From: DATIRA01 sp964553405
Lineage (GTDB): Bacteria; Pseudomonadota; Gammaproteobacteria; Steroidobacterales; Steroidobacteraceae
Direction: 5' to 3'
Assembly: GCA_964553405.1 (NCBI GenBank)
Contig: CAZKLS010000026.1
Span: forward strand, 1 to 26,972
Length of the DNA: 26,972 nt
This document shows positions 7,735 through 15,203 of the stretch, piece after piece (within the stretch, counting starts at the first letter, position 1; the number at the start of each line of letters is the position of its first letter). The translations under genes were made by a program, and so were the position numbers. The notes under the pieces are model-generated. The model had not been told where the DNA came from. It searched no databases and worked only from the letters and a program-made list of their open reading frames with translations.

Positions 7735-8786
7735 CAGCGCTCCAGTGCGCCGAGCAGGCGCTGGTTCTGTTCGGGCGTGCCGACCGTGATGCGGACACAG
7801 CCCGCGAGCCCCGGGGCGCTCGAGAAGTCGCGCAGCAGCAGCCCCACCGAACGCGCGGCCTCGAGGACCTGCGCCGGGTCGTTGCAGCGGACCAGCAGGA
7901 AATTGGCGTCCGAGGGAAAGACCCGGCTCACGACCGGTAGTCGCGCCAGGCGCCGGGCGAGCAACTCCCGCTCCTCGAGCAGCGTCGCGATGCGCGCCGC
8001 GCCCAGCGTTCGTTGCGGCGCCTCGGTCAGCGCGAGCACCTCGTCCACGGTGGAGGAGGTGATCGCATAGGGCGGGATGATCCGTCGCAGCAGCGCGACG
8101 ATTTCCGGCGCCGCCAGCATCGCGCCGCAACGGGATCCGGCCAGCGCGTAGGCCTTCGAGAGCGTGCGCAGCACGACCAGGTTCGGCAGTGCGTCGAGAT
8201 GCCGCGCGAGGCTCGGGCGGTCCGCGAACTCGACGTAGGCCTCGTCCACGACAACCAGCGCCGATCCGGCGAGCTCACGGGCCAGCGCGAGGATGTCCCG
8301 CTCCGCGAGCAGGTTGCCGGTCGGGTTGTTCGGCGAGCAGAGAAAGACGATCTTCGCCGCGAGGCCGGCCGCGGTCACGGCCGGCAGGTCGAGCGCGCAG
8401 CTCTCCGCCAGCAGCGGCACCTCGACGACGTCGGCTCCCTGGATCCGCGCCGCGACCCGGTACATGCCGAAAGTGGGCGGACAGATCACGACCGCGTCCT
8501 GGCCCGCGCGGCAGAAGGCGCGCACCAGCAGGTCGATGGCCTCGTCGCTGCCGCGACCGGCGAGGATGCGCTCGGGCGGAACCCCGTACAGCAGCGCGAG
8601 TCGCTCGAGCAGCGCCACCGGCTGCGGTTCCGGGTAGCGATTGAGTCCCTGCGGCGTGTTGTCTCCCTGGGCGCGCCAGGGCATCTCGTTCGCGTGCATC
8701 CGTTCCAGCGACGCGTTCCAGACTGCGTGCTGGTACGGGGCGAGCCTGAGTATGTCGGGGCGAGCCAGGTCCAGGACCGATGCCAT
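7734..8786 (-). CDS. hisC: Histidinol-phosphate aminotransferase
   Basis: PLP-dependent class I/II aminotransferase of 350 residues, converting imidazole acetol phosphate to histidinol phosphate. Visible motifs are NRYPEPQP, GRGSDEAIDLL, SPNNPTGN, VVDEAYVEF and the PLP-lysine motif RTLSKAYALAG. The ATG at 8786 lies 2 nt after the hisD stop, with GGGAG just upstream. The track allows a longer upstream extension, but that would run inside hisD, so the short form is chosen. Confidence 0.96.
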   Translation of the reverse strand: MASVLDLARPDILRLAPYQHAVWNASLERMHANEMPWRAQGDNTPQGLNRYPEPQPVALLERLALLYGVPPERILAGRGSDEAIDLLVRAFCRAGQDAVVICPPTFGMYRVAARIQGADVVEVPLLAESCALDLPAVTAAGLAAKIVFLCSPNNPTGNLLAERDILALARELAGSALVVVDEAYVEFADRPSLARHLDALPNLVVLRTLSKAYALAGSRCGAMLAAPEIVALLRRIIPPYAITSSTVDEVLALTEAPQRTLGAARIATLLEERELLARRLARLPVVSRVFPSDANFLLVRCNDPAQVLEAARSVGLLLRDFSSAPGLAGCVRITVGTPEQNQRLLGALER

Positions 8787-8788
8787 CG

Positions 8789-10108
8789 TCAGCTCCCGCG
8801 CCCGAGGGCATCGAGCCGGACCGTCACCGCGTTCGCGTGGGCGTCCAGCGACTCGAGCCGGGCCAGCGCGCGCGCGGTCGGTCCCAGGTCGAGCAGTCCT
8901 TCCGGCGAGAGCTCCTGCACCGTGATGCGCTTGACGAAATCGAACACGCCGAGACCGCTGTAGGCGCGCGCATGGCCGTAGGTCGGCAGCACGTGGTTCG
9001 TGCCGCTGCAGTAATCGCCCATCGTCTCCGGCGTCCACGGGCCGAGAAAGACCGAGCCGGCATTGCGCACCTTCTCCAGCCAGCGGCGGGGTTCCGCCAG
9101 CTGCAGTATCAGGTGCTCCGGGGCGTACTGGTTGCTCAACTCGAACGCGCTCTCGAGCTGGTCGACGACGATCACGCGGCTGCTGGCGATCGAGCGCTCG
9201 ATGATCGCCCGCCGCGGCAGGTTGGCCATCTGCAGGCTCAGCTCGGCGATCGTCTCCGCGGCGAGTCCGGTGGAGGTCGTCACCAGCAGGACCTGTGCGT
9301 CCTCGCTGTGCTCGGCCTGGGCCAGCAGGTCCGAGGCGACGAATTCCGGCCGCGCGGACTCGTCCGCGATCACCAGCACCTCGCTCGGTCCGGCGGGCAT
9401 GTCGAGCGCGGCGCCGGCGGAGTCCGTGGCCACGAGCTGCTTCGCGGCTGTGACCCAGGCATTGCCCGGCCCGAAGATCTTGTCCACCTTCGGCACCGAG
9501 GCCGTGCCGTAGGCGAGCGCCGCGACGGCCTGGGCACCGCCGATCTTGAATACCTGGTCGACTCCGCAGAGGCGCGCGGCGGCGAGCACCGCCGGATCGG
9601 CCGAGCCGTCCGGCCGCGGCGGCGTGCAGATCACCCGGACCGGGCAGCCGGCGATTCGGGCCGGCACGGCCAGCATGATGGCGGTGGAGGGGAGCGGGGC
9701 GGTGCCCGCCGGAACGTACAGGCCGACCGCGTCCAGCGGCACCATGCGCCGCTCGCACAGCACGCCGGGCGAGGTCTCCATCCTGACGGGCTCCAGCGAC
9801 TGCGTCTCGTGGAACCGCTGGACGTTGTCGATCGCGCGGGCGAGCGCGGCGAGTGATTCATCGGAGATCGCAGCCATCGCGGCGTCGAACTCGGCGCCGC
9901 TGACCGCGAGCGAATCGAGCCTCGCGCCATCGAGCTGCGCGGTGTATTCCAGCACGGCGTCGTCGCCGCGGGCCCGCACGTCCTCGACGATCCGCGAGAC
10001 GCGCGCCATCAGCGTGACCGAGTCGCGCTGCGCCGGCCGCTGCAGCACTTCGCCTCGTTCGGCCGGCCCGAGGTCGGCCCAGACATAGATGCCGAGAGAC
10101 ACGCTCAT
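8789..10108 (-). CDS. hisD: Histidinol dehydrogenase
   Basis: Zinc-dependent, NAD-dependent four-electron oxidation of histidinol to histidine. The 439 residues show the family pattern GLYVPAGTAPLPSTAIM, KIGGAQAVAALAYGT and KIFGPGNAWVTAAKQ. The metal-ligand segment is LLAQAEHSEDAQ, followed by the catalytic NQYAPEHL and SGTNHVLPT. The ATG overlaps the hisG TGA as ATGA. The length is normal and the protein looks intact. Confidence 0.97.
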   Translation of the reverse strand: MSVSLGIYVWADLGPAERGEVLQRPAQRDSVTLMARVSRIVEDVRARGDDAVLEYTAQLDGARLDSLAVSGAEFDAAMAAISDESLAALARAIDNVQRFHETQSLEPVRMETSPGVLCERRMVPLDAVGLYVPAGTAPLPSTAIMLAVPARIAGCPVRVICTPPRPDGSADPAVLAAARLCGVDQVFKIGGAQAVAALAYGTASVPKVDKIFGPGNAWVTAAKQLVATDSAGAALDMPAGPSEVLVIADESARPEFVASDLLAQAEHSEDAQVLLVTTSTGLAAETIAELSLQMANLPRRAIIERSIASSRVIVVDQLESAFELSNQYAPEHLILQLAEPRRWLEKVRNAGSVFLGPWTPETMGDYCSGTNHVLPTYGHARAYSGLGVFDFVKRITVQELSPEGLLDLGPTARALARLESLDAHANAVTVRLDALGRGS

Positions 10109-11004
10109 GGCAGGATCTTCTCCACCGGTATCACGAGTATCGCGCTGGCCCCCGCGGCCTTCAGGGCCTCGAGAGTCTCCCAGAATACTGTCTCCCGGCA
10201 CACGGCGTGCACCGCCACCTTCTCCGCCGTCGGGTCCAGCGGGATCACGGTCGGCGACTCGCTGCCCGGGAGGAGGCTGCGGATCCGGTCGAGCGCGCTG
10301 CGCGGCGCGTGCAGCATGATGTACTTGCTCTCGCGCACCTGCTGCACGCCGTCTATCCGCATCAGCAGCCGCCGGACCCAGTCCGCCTTGACCTCGGGCA
10401 GCGGTACCGGCGTGCGCACCAGCACCGCCTCGCTCTCGAGCACCACGGCCAGTTCGCGCAGGTGGTTCGCCGCCAGTGTCGAGCCCGTCGAGACGAGGTC
10501 GCAGATCAGGTCCGCGCGCCCGAGCCGGGGCGCGATTTCGACCGCGCCCGAAAGCGTCACGACATCCGCCTCGATCGAATGCTCGCGCAGGAACCGCCCG
10601 AGCACGTGCGGGTAGGTCGTCGCGATCCGGCTGCCCGCGATCGATTGGATTCCGTCGAACGGCGACTCCTGCGGCACCGCGATCGCCAGCCGGCAGCGAC
10701 CGAAGTCCAGCCGCTGCACCAGTTCGAAGCGCGGCTCGCGCCCGCGCGCCGCCATCGCGAGGCGCTTCTCCTCGATGACGTTGAGGCCGACGATCCCGAG
10801 GTCGCAGACGTCCTCCTGCACCAGGTCCGGGATGTCGTCGTCGCGGACGAACAGCAGGTCCAGCGGCATGTTCTCGCCGTAACACATCAGCTGGTCCCGT
10901 CCGCGGCTGTACTTGAGTCCGCAGCGACCGAGCAGGTCGAGCGAGTGCTCGGTCAGGCGGCCGGACTTCTGGATGGCGATCTTCAGGCGGTTGCCGTCTT
11001 CCAA
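10105..11004 (-). CDS. hisG: ATP phosphoribosyltransferase, long form
   Basis: First committed step, joining ATP and PRPP. The protein has about 299 residues with a catalytic core (LKIAIQKSGRL, FVRDDDIPDLV, CDLGIVG, DLICDLVSTGSTLAANHL) and a C-terminal domain of about 80 residues ending ASAILVIPVEKIL. That domain marks the histidine-feedback long form, which needs no HisZ. There is no ATG. I chose TTG at 11004 because AAGGAG lies 8 nt upstream; the TTG at 11010 overlaps the preceding TGA but leaves only 2 nt spacing. Both give nearly the same protein. Confidence 0.94.
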   Translation of the reverse strand: MEDGNRLKIAIQKSGRLTEHSLDLLGRCGLKYSRGRDQLMCYGENMPLDLLFVRDDDIPDLVQEDVCDLGIVGLNVIEEKRLAMAARGREPRFELVQRLDFGRCRLAIAVPQESPFDGIQSIAGSRIATTYPHVLGRFLREHSIEADVVTLSGAVEIAPRLGRADLICDLVSTGSTLAANHLRELAVVLESEAVLVRTPVPLPEVKADWVRRLLMRIDGVQQVRESKYIMLHAPRSALDRIRSLLPGSESPTVIPLDPTAEKVAVHAVCRETVFWETLEALKAAGASAILVIPVEKILP

Positions 11005-11006
11005 GT

Positions 11007-11315
11007 TCAACGCTCCTTCAGGCGACGGGCGGCCAGCGCATAGCCGCCGTTTCCGGCCGCGAAATATCGCGCCACCCGGCCGATCGTCGTCACGCTCACG
11101 CCGGTGGCCTGGTGAATCTGGCGGTAGGGAATGCCCTGCTGGAGCAGCCCGACGACCGCCCAGCGATCGGCCAGCGCCTGCAGCTCCGCCGGCGTGCACA
11201 GGTCGCGGAAGAAGTCGCGGCACTCCTCGACGGTGCCGAGCGTGAGTATCGCCTGGAACAGCGCCCGCTCGGCGGCGGCCTCCTGGCGGGGCGAAAGAGT
11301 GCGGTGGTGCTTCAC
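11007..11315 (-). CDS. TrpR/YerC/YecD-family helix-turn-helix regulator, probable histidine-operon repressor
   Basis: A 102-residue helical protein. Its centre (DFFRDLCTPAELQALADRW followed by GIPYRQIHQATGVSVTTIGR) is the TrpR/YerC-type DNA-binding fold, with the recognition helix at VSVTTIGRV. It is the first gene of the his operon and its stop overlaps the hisG start region. A longer reading from TTG at 11336 is rejected because that codon lies within the predicted -10. GTG at 11315 has AGGA 10 nt upstream. TrpR-like proteins of this subfamily linked to his genes have been proposed as histidine repressors (recalled, not checked). Together with the symmetric element in its own promoter, I infer autorepression with histidine as possible co-repressor. 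Confidence 0.85.
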   Translation of the reverse strand: MKHHRTLSPRQEAAAERALFQAILTLGTVEECRDFFRDLCTPAELQALADRWAVVGLLQQGIPYRQIHQATGVSVTTIGRVARYFAAGNGGYALAARRLKER

Positions 11316-11334
11316 GGCGACCGGATCCTGTTGC

Positions 11335-11363
11335 AATGTATTAGCACATTAGTGCATTGTCAG
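11335..11363 (-). promoter_or_regulatory. his operon promoter with candidate operator in the spacer
   Basis: On the minus strand a -35 CTGACA (11363-11358) and -10 TACATT (11340-11335) are separated by exactly 17 nt. The spacer contains GCAC-N4-GTGC (11344-11355) and a partial direct repeat GCACTAAT/GTGCTAAT. A second pair, CAATG...CATTG (11334-11338/11355-11359), frames the element. Transcription would begin near 11328, giving a short leader carrying only the AGGA before the GTG at 11315. A repressor bound here would cover both promoter hexamers. Confidence 0.65.
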
Positions 11364-11380
11364 GAGCACCGCAAGCTCGC

Positions 11381-11410
11381 TTGACGCTGGCGCGGGGCGC
11401 CCTCTACACT
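11381..11410 (+). promoter_or_regulatory. metX-metB promoter
   Basis: TTGACG (11381-11386), 18 nt, TACACT (11405-11410). The predicted start, about 7 nt further on, coincides with the first base of riboswitch helix P1 at 11419, supporting the assignment. Its -35 lies only 17 bp from the -35 of the divergent his promoter. Confidence 0.75.
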
Positions 11411-11418
11411 CGCCACCG

Positions 11419-11528
11419 CTCATCGAGACCGGCTGAGGGAATGGCCCTGCGAAGCCGGGGCAACCGTCGGGCAATACCCGCCCGAAAAGGTGCCAACTCC
11501 ACGGGGGCGTCGCCTGCCGAGAGATGAG
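11419..11528 (+). ncRNA. SAM-I riboswitch (S-box leader)
   Basis: This has the conserved SAM-I arrangement. P1 is closed by CTCATC (11419-11424) and GATGAG (11523-11528). It is followed by GAGA, the kink-turn CTGAGGGA, ATGGCCC, GAAGCC, GGCAACC, a variable P3 hairpin (about 11463-11484), GGTGCCAACTCC, the P4 hairpin and GAGAGATGAG. It lies between a promoter and metX and should switch off methionine synthesis when S-adenosylmethionine is plentiful. SAM-I is commonest in Firmicutes but is known before met genes of Xanthomonadales. Confidence 0.95.
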
Positions 11529-11580
11529 TTGCCGTAAAGCTGGCCCGGCCGGGTACCGGGCCGCATGCTCCGGCAACCTC
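11526..11580 (+). promoter_or_regulatory. Expression platform with an anti-P1 helix
   Basis: GTTGCCG (11528-11534) can pair with CGGCAAC (11571-11577), extending by GAG/CTC around a one-base bulge into the 3' strand of riboswitch helix P1. It encloses a 7-bp GGCCCGG/CCGGGCC hairpin (11542-11562). P1 and this helix exclude each other. No U-run follows, so control is probably translational or Rho-dependent. The CCTCC at 11577-11581, next to the anti-P1 strand, could pair with GGAG (11633-11636) before metX when SAM frees it; that last step is speculative. Confidence 0.5.
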
Positions 11581-11648
11581 CCGCGCCGTTCCCTGGATGC
11601 TCGAGTTCGTGGCAGGCCCTGCCTGCAGCCGTGGAGTCGTGCGCGCCG

Positions 11649-12668
11649 ATGACCTCGATCGTCCCTGAAAAGGGTGCCGTCGTCCTGCCGGAGGGGTACC
11701 AGTGCCTCGAGGATCGGCTGATCCTCGACGGGCCACTGGCGCTCGCCTGTGGCGGGCGGCTCGACCACGTCGAAATCGCCTACCGGCTGGCGGGTCGCCA
11801 TGATGCCCCGGTCGTCGCGGTGCTCGGTGGAATCTCCGCCGGCCGGGAGGTGTTCGCAGTAAGGGCGTCGGAGCAGGGCTGGTGGGGTGAGGTCGTCGGG
11901 CCAGGGCTCGCGCTGGATACCGACCAGTTCCGCGTCCTCGGCTTCGACTTCCTCGGCGGCAGTCACCGCAGCAGCGGTCCGCGCGAGGGCGAACTGTTTC
12001 CGAGCATCAGCACCTTCGACCAGGCGGCGGTGCTGGTCGCGCTGCTCGACCACCTCGGCATCGCCCGTCTGCGGGCCGGTGTCGGCGCCTCGTACGGCGG
12101 CATGGTCGTGCTCGCGCTGGCCGCCGTGCAGCCGGAGCGGATCGGTCACGCCGTCGTGATCAGTGCCGCCCATCGCACCCATCCGATGTCCACGGCCTGG
12201 CGCAGCGTGCAGCGGGCGATCGTGCGCTATGCGCTGACGCACGGCGAAGGTCGCAAGGGACTGGTGCTGGCGCGGGCGCTCGCGATGGCCACGTACCGCT
12301 CGGCCCGGGAGTTCGCCGATCGTTTCCCCGATCCGCCCGTGCGCACCGACGCGGGCTTCGAGTTCCAGGTCGAGTCCTACCTGATGGCGCGCGGCGAAAG
12401 CTATGCGGCTCACTATCGCCCCGAGGCATTCGTGTGCCTGTCCGAGTCGATAGACCTGCATCGCGTCGCGCCCGAGGACATCGGCGTCCCGGTCACGCTG
12501 CTGGCCGTGACCGAGGACCAGCTGGTGCCGCTCGCCGACATGCGCGAGCTCCGCGACCGGCTCGGGGGCGGTTCCCGGCTGGTCGAAATCGAATCACTCT
12601 ACGGCCATGATGCCTTCCTCAAGGAGACAGAGGTGCTGCGCGACCTGTTCGCCCAGGCACTGAACTAG
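11649..12668 (+). CDS. metX: MetX-type homoserine O-acyltransferase (probably succinyl-CoA specific)
   Basis: An alpha/beta-hydrolase of 339 residues that activates homoserine for methionine synthesis. The nucleophile elbow is GASYGGM (Ser148), and the triad completes with Asp290 (TEDQLVPL) and His320 (YGHDAFLKE). LGGISAGREV and GWWGEVVGPG match the short Xanthomonas-type MetX, reported to use succinyl-CoA despite the MetX fold; the donor cannot be proved from this sequence. The ATG at 11649 has GGAG 12 nt upstream. A start at 11565 would place codons in the riboswitch expression platform and add 28 unconserved residues, so it is rejected. metB follows after 2 nt. Confidence 0.9.
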   Translation: MTSIVPEKGAVVLPEGYQCLEDRLILDGPLALACGGRLDHVEIAYRLAGRHDAPVVAVLGGISAGREVFAVRASEQGWWGEVVGPGLALDTDQFRVLGFDFLGGSHRSSGPREGELFPSISTFDQAAVLVALLDHLGIARLRAGVGASYGGMVVLALAAVQPERIGHAVVISAAHRTHPMSTAWRSVQRAIVRYALTHGEGRKGLVLARALAMATYRSAREFADRFPDPPVRTDAGFEFQVESYLMARGESYAAHYRPEAFVCLSESIDLHRVAPEDIGVPVTLLAVTEDQLVPLADMRELRDRLGGGSRLVEIESLYGHDAFLKETEVLRDLFAQALN

Positions 12669-12670
12669 CA

Positions 12671-13843
12671 ATGAGCGACGCAACGAAGATCCGGACCCGC
12701 ACGGTCCGTGCGGCACTGGAAAGCGACAGCCAGTACGGCGCGGTGGTCCCGCCGATCCACCTGAGCTCGACTTTCGCATTCGAAGGCTACGGCGCGAAGC
12801 GGACCTACGACTACTCGCGGTCCGGCAATCCGACGCGCGATGCGCTGGCTGCCGCACTGGCCGATCTCGAGGGCGGGGCAGGGGCCGTGGTCACTTCCTC
12901 CGGCATGGCCGCGGTCGGCCTGGTGACCCAGCTGCTCGGCCCGCAGCAGCTTGTCGTCGTGCCGCACGACTGCTACGGCGGGACCTACCGGCTGTTCAAC
13001 GCGCTGTCGCAGCGCGGCTCGCTGCGCGTGCGATTCGTGGACTTCCAGCAGCCCGGCGAGCTGGGTGCGGCTTTCGCCGAGGGACCCTCGATGGTCTGGA
13101 TCGAGACGCCGAGCAATCCTTTGCTGCGCATCGTGGACATCGGCGCCGTGGCAACGCAGGCGCGCGACGCGGGCGCGATCGTCGTCGCGGACAACACGTT
13201 CCTCTCGCCGGTCTGGCAGCGCCCGCTCGCGCTCGGCGCAGACCTCGTCGTGCACTCGACGACGAAGTACCTGAACGGGCACAGCGACGTGGTCGGCGGG
13301 GCCGTGATCGCGGCCCGCGCCGAGCATCACGAGCGCCTGGCCTGGTGGGCGAACTGCACCGGAGTCACCGGCGCACCGTTCGACAGTTTCCTGACGCTGC
13401 GCGGGTTGCGCAGCCTGCACGCGCGGATGCGCTGTCACGCGGAGAACGCGGAGCGGGTGGCGGGAATGCTCGCGCGGCACCCGGCCGTCCAGCGGGTGTA
13501 CTACCCCGGGCTCGAGAGCCACGCGGGACACGCGATCGCGATGCGGCAGCAGCTGGCGGCGGGCGCGATGGTCAGCTTCGAACTCGCCGGAGGACTCGGG
13601 GCCGTGCGCGCATTCCTCGGCGCCGTTCGTCTGTTCTCGCTGGCCGAGTCGCTCGGCGGAGTCGAGAGCCTGGTTGCGCACCCGGCCAGCATGACTCACG
13701 CCGCGATGGACCCGGAGGCGCGGCGGCGTGCAGGGATCGCGGATTCGCTGCTGCGCCTTTCGATCGGGATCGAGGAGGGGGACGATCTGCTGCAGGACCT
13801 TGCCGACGCGCTGGACGCAGTCGGGCACGCGAGCGAGGCATGA
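12671..13843 (+). CDS. metB: Cystathionine gamma-synthase / O-succinylhomoserine lyase family
   Basis: PLP enzyme of the Cys/Met metabolism family, 390 residues. It shows YSRSGNPTRDALAAALADLEGG, VVTSSGMAA, the PLP aspartate loop VADNTFLSP, the PLP lysine in HSTTKYLNGHSD (Lys199) and VESLVAHPASMTHA. It would couple the activated homoserine made by MetX with cysteine (transsulfuration) or sulfide; the sequence does not decide which. There is no clear ribosome site, and the ATG is 2 nt behind the metX stop, indicating coupling. No U-rich terminator for this strand is visible after the stop. Confidence 0.93.
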   Translation: MSDATKIRTRTVRAALESDSQYGAVVPPIHLSSTFAFEGYGAKRTYDYSRSGNPTRDALAAALADLEGGAGAVVTSSGMAAVGLVTQLLGPQQLVVVPHDCYGGTYRLFNALSQRGSLRVRFVDFQQPGELGAAFAEGPSMVWIETPSNPLLRIVDIGAVATQARDAGAIVVADNTFLSPVWQRPLALGADLVVHSTTKYLNGHSDVVGGAVIAARAEHHERLAWWANCTGVTGAPFDSFLTLRGLRSLHARMRCHAENAERVAGMLARHPAVQRVYYPGLESHAGHAIAMRQQLAAGAMVSFELAGGLGAVRAFLGAVRLFSLAESLGGVESLVAHPASMTHAAMDPEARRRAGIADSLLRLSIGIEEGDDLLQDLADALDAVGHASEA

Positions 13844-13846
13844 TCA

Positions 13847-13881
13847 GAAAAAAAGAAAGGCCGGCGATAAATGCCGGCCTT
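13847..13881 (-). terminator. Intrinsic terminator of a minus-strand transcript
   Basis: A 9-bp stem AAGGCCGGC/GCCGGCCTT (13857-13865 with 13873-13881) has a 7-nt AT-rich loop. On the minus strand it is followed by TTTCTTTTTTTC. On the plus strand there is no T-run, so it serves minus-strand RNA only, although the gene next to it (metB) is on the plus strand. Confidence 0.85.
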
Positions 13882-14004
13882 CCGGGACGGGACCCGAGCG
13901 CCTCATTCCCTGAGGCTAGACTAACCCGACTCGTGTCCGCATCACTCCAGGTGACTGTAGGCCCTGGAACCAGGGCCGAGCCGAAACGCGGTTCCGGCGC
14001 GGAC
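13848..14004 (-). ncRNA. Candidate structured small RNA, family unknown
   Basis: This lies between a good minus-strand promoter and an intrinsic terminator. Its first 70 nt fold into a junction. A closing helix GTCCGC/GCGGAC (14004-13999 with 13940-13935) encloses three hairpins: 13998-13980 (8 bp, 3-nt loop), 13977-13960 (GGCCCTGG/CCAGGGCC) and 13954-13942 (TCAC-CTGGA-GTGA). A second part has a helix CGAGT/GCTCG around a 6-bp hairpin GCCTCA-GGGAA-TGAGGC (13916-13900), then the terminator with a seven-U tail of the kind Hfq binds. No convincing reading frame is present. I do not recognise it as 6S, SRP, RNase P or tmRNA. It could instead be a processed 3' end of the leu transcript. Confidence 0.55.
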
Positions 14005-14008
14005 GGGG

Positions 14009-14037
14009 AGTATAGCGCCTGATTTCCGAGGGTTGAA
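14009..14037 (-). promoter_or_regulatory. Promoter of the candidate small RNA
   Basis: Minus strand: TTCAAC (14037-14032), 17 nt, TATACT (14014-14009). The -10 differs from consensus at one base. The predicted start at 14000-14004 falls on the first bases of the RNA's closing helix. An AT-rich stretch (about 14080-14135) lies further upstream. Confidence 0.65.
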
Positions 14038-14040
14038 CAC

Positions 14041-14135
14041 CGATGGCCGAATACTGTTCCCGGGGGTACCTGAACAGTCTTCAGATTTAATAAGTAATCT
14101 GTGGAAAACCCTGCAAGCTATTGATTTATATTGGT
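14041..14135. other. AT-rich leuB downstream spacer with inverted repeat
   Basis: The inverted repeat ACTGTTC/GAACAGT (14053-14059, 14072-14078) has a 12-nt GC-rich loop. Neither strand continues into a run of T, so it is not a classical terminator. From about 14080 to the leuB stop the sequence is strikingly AT-rich for this genome. A single DnaA-box-like TTTTCCACA on the minus strand is probably chance. No gene is visible. Confidence 0.5.
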
Positions 14136-15203
14136 CTAGTCGTGCTCGAGCCGGCTGCTGACCGCGCGGCCGATTTCCGCCGTCGAATGCGTCGGCTTGC
14201 CGCTGGCAGCCATGTCCGCCGACCACAATCCGTCGTTCACCGCATGCTCGACGGCCGCTTCGACCGCCAGCGCTTCCTGCTCGAGGCCGAGTGAATGGCG
14301 CAGCAGCAATGCCGCACTGAGGATCGTGCCGTAGGGATTGGCGATCCCGCGGCCGGCGATGTCCGGAGCCGATCCATGGATGGGCTCGTAGAGGCCCGCA
14401 TGCCCGTCCCCGAGTGACGCGGACGGCAGCAGGCCCAGCGATCCGGCGAGCATCGAGGCCTCGTCGGTCAGGATGTCGCCGAACATGTTCTCGGTCAGCA
14501 GCACGTCGAAGGAGCGCGGCCGCCGGAGCAGGTGCATCGCGGCGGCGTCCACCAGCATGTGCTCGAGGCGGACGTCGGGAAACTCGCTGTGGAGGACCTG
14601 CTCGACGACCGAGCGCCAGAGCCTCGAGGTCTCCAGCACGTTGGCCTTGTCCACGGAAACGACCTGGCGGCTGCGGTCCATTGCAAGTCGCCCCGCGACC
14701 CGCGTCACGCGCGCCACCTCGTCGGCGGTGTACGTGCAGACGTCCTCGGCCTCGTGGGCCGTACGGCTCTTGCGCCCGAAGTAGATGCCGCCGGTCAGTT
14801 CCCTGACGACGATGATGTCCACGCCCTCGACCACTTCGCGCTTGAGCGGGGATGCGTCGAGCACGGCCGGGAGCGTTCGCACCGGCCTGATGTTGGCGAA
14901 CAGTCCCAGCGTGCGCCTCAACTCCAGCAGGCCCTGCTCGGGCCGGACCCTCGCGCTGGTGTCGGACCACTTCGGTCCGCCGACCGCGCCGAGCAGCACC
15001 GCGTCGCTGCTGCGGCAGGCGTCGATTGTGCGCGGCGGGAGCGCAGAGCCCGTGGCGTCGATGGCGGCGCCGCCGATCAGCGCCTCGGTGAACTCGAATT
15101 CGTGGCCGAAGCGCCTGGCGACCGCCTGCAGCACGGCCACGCCGGCGGCCGTGACTTCCGGGCCGATGCCGTCGCCGCCGAGCACCGTGATCCGCGCCTT
15201 CAC
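14136..15203 (-). CDS. leuB: 3-isopropylmalate dehydrogenase
   Basis: NAD-dependent oxidative decarboxylation, third step of leucine synthesis. The 355 residues show ITVLGGDGIGPEVTAAG, LLGAVGGPKW, the substrate arginine region LRRTLGLFANIRPV and VRELTGGIYFG. The metal-binding aspartates lie in VDAAAMHLL and TENMFGDILTDEASML, and the NAD site in PIHGSAPDIAG. The GTG start overlaps the leuD stop as GTGA. It is the last gene of the operon. Confidence 0.96.
   Translation of the reverse strand: MKARITVLGGDGIGPEVTAAGVAVLQAVARRFGHEFEFTEALIGGAAIDATGSALPPRTIDACRSSDAVLLGAVGGPKWSDTSARVRPEQGLLELRRTLGLFANIRPVRTLPAVLDASPLKREVVEGVDIIVVRELTGGIYFGRKSRTAHEAEDVCTYTADEVARVTRVAGRLAMDRSRQVVSVDKANVLETSRLWRSVVEQVLHSEFPDVRLEHMLVDAAAMHLLRRPRSFDVLLTENMFGDILTDEASMLAGSLGLLPSASLGDGHAGLYEPIHGSAPDIAGRGIANPYGTILSAALLLRHSLGLEQEALAVEAAVEHAVNDGLWSADMAASGKPTHSTAEIGRAVSSRLEHD

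Noticed and set aside
13915..13946. Eight-codon leader peptide inside the candidate small RNA (ATG CGG ACA ... TAG)
   Set aside because: GGAG lies only 2 nt before the ATG, there are no repeated regulatory codons, and the following terminator precedes no gene on that strand.
13848..14100. 6S RNA in the metB-leuB spacer
   Set aside because: The stretch around 13950-13978 (hairpin followed by CTACAG) recalls the 3' part of E. coli 6S, but the promoter falls inside the region that would have to be the 5' half, and no large central bubble forms.
14110..14125. DnaA box (TTTTCCACA, minus strand) as sign of a replication origin
   Set aside because: A single match with no clustered boxes and no origin-type genes nearby.
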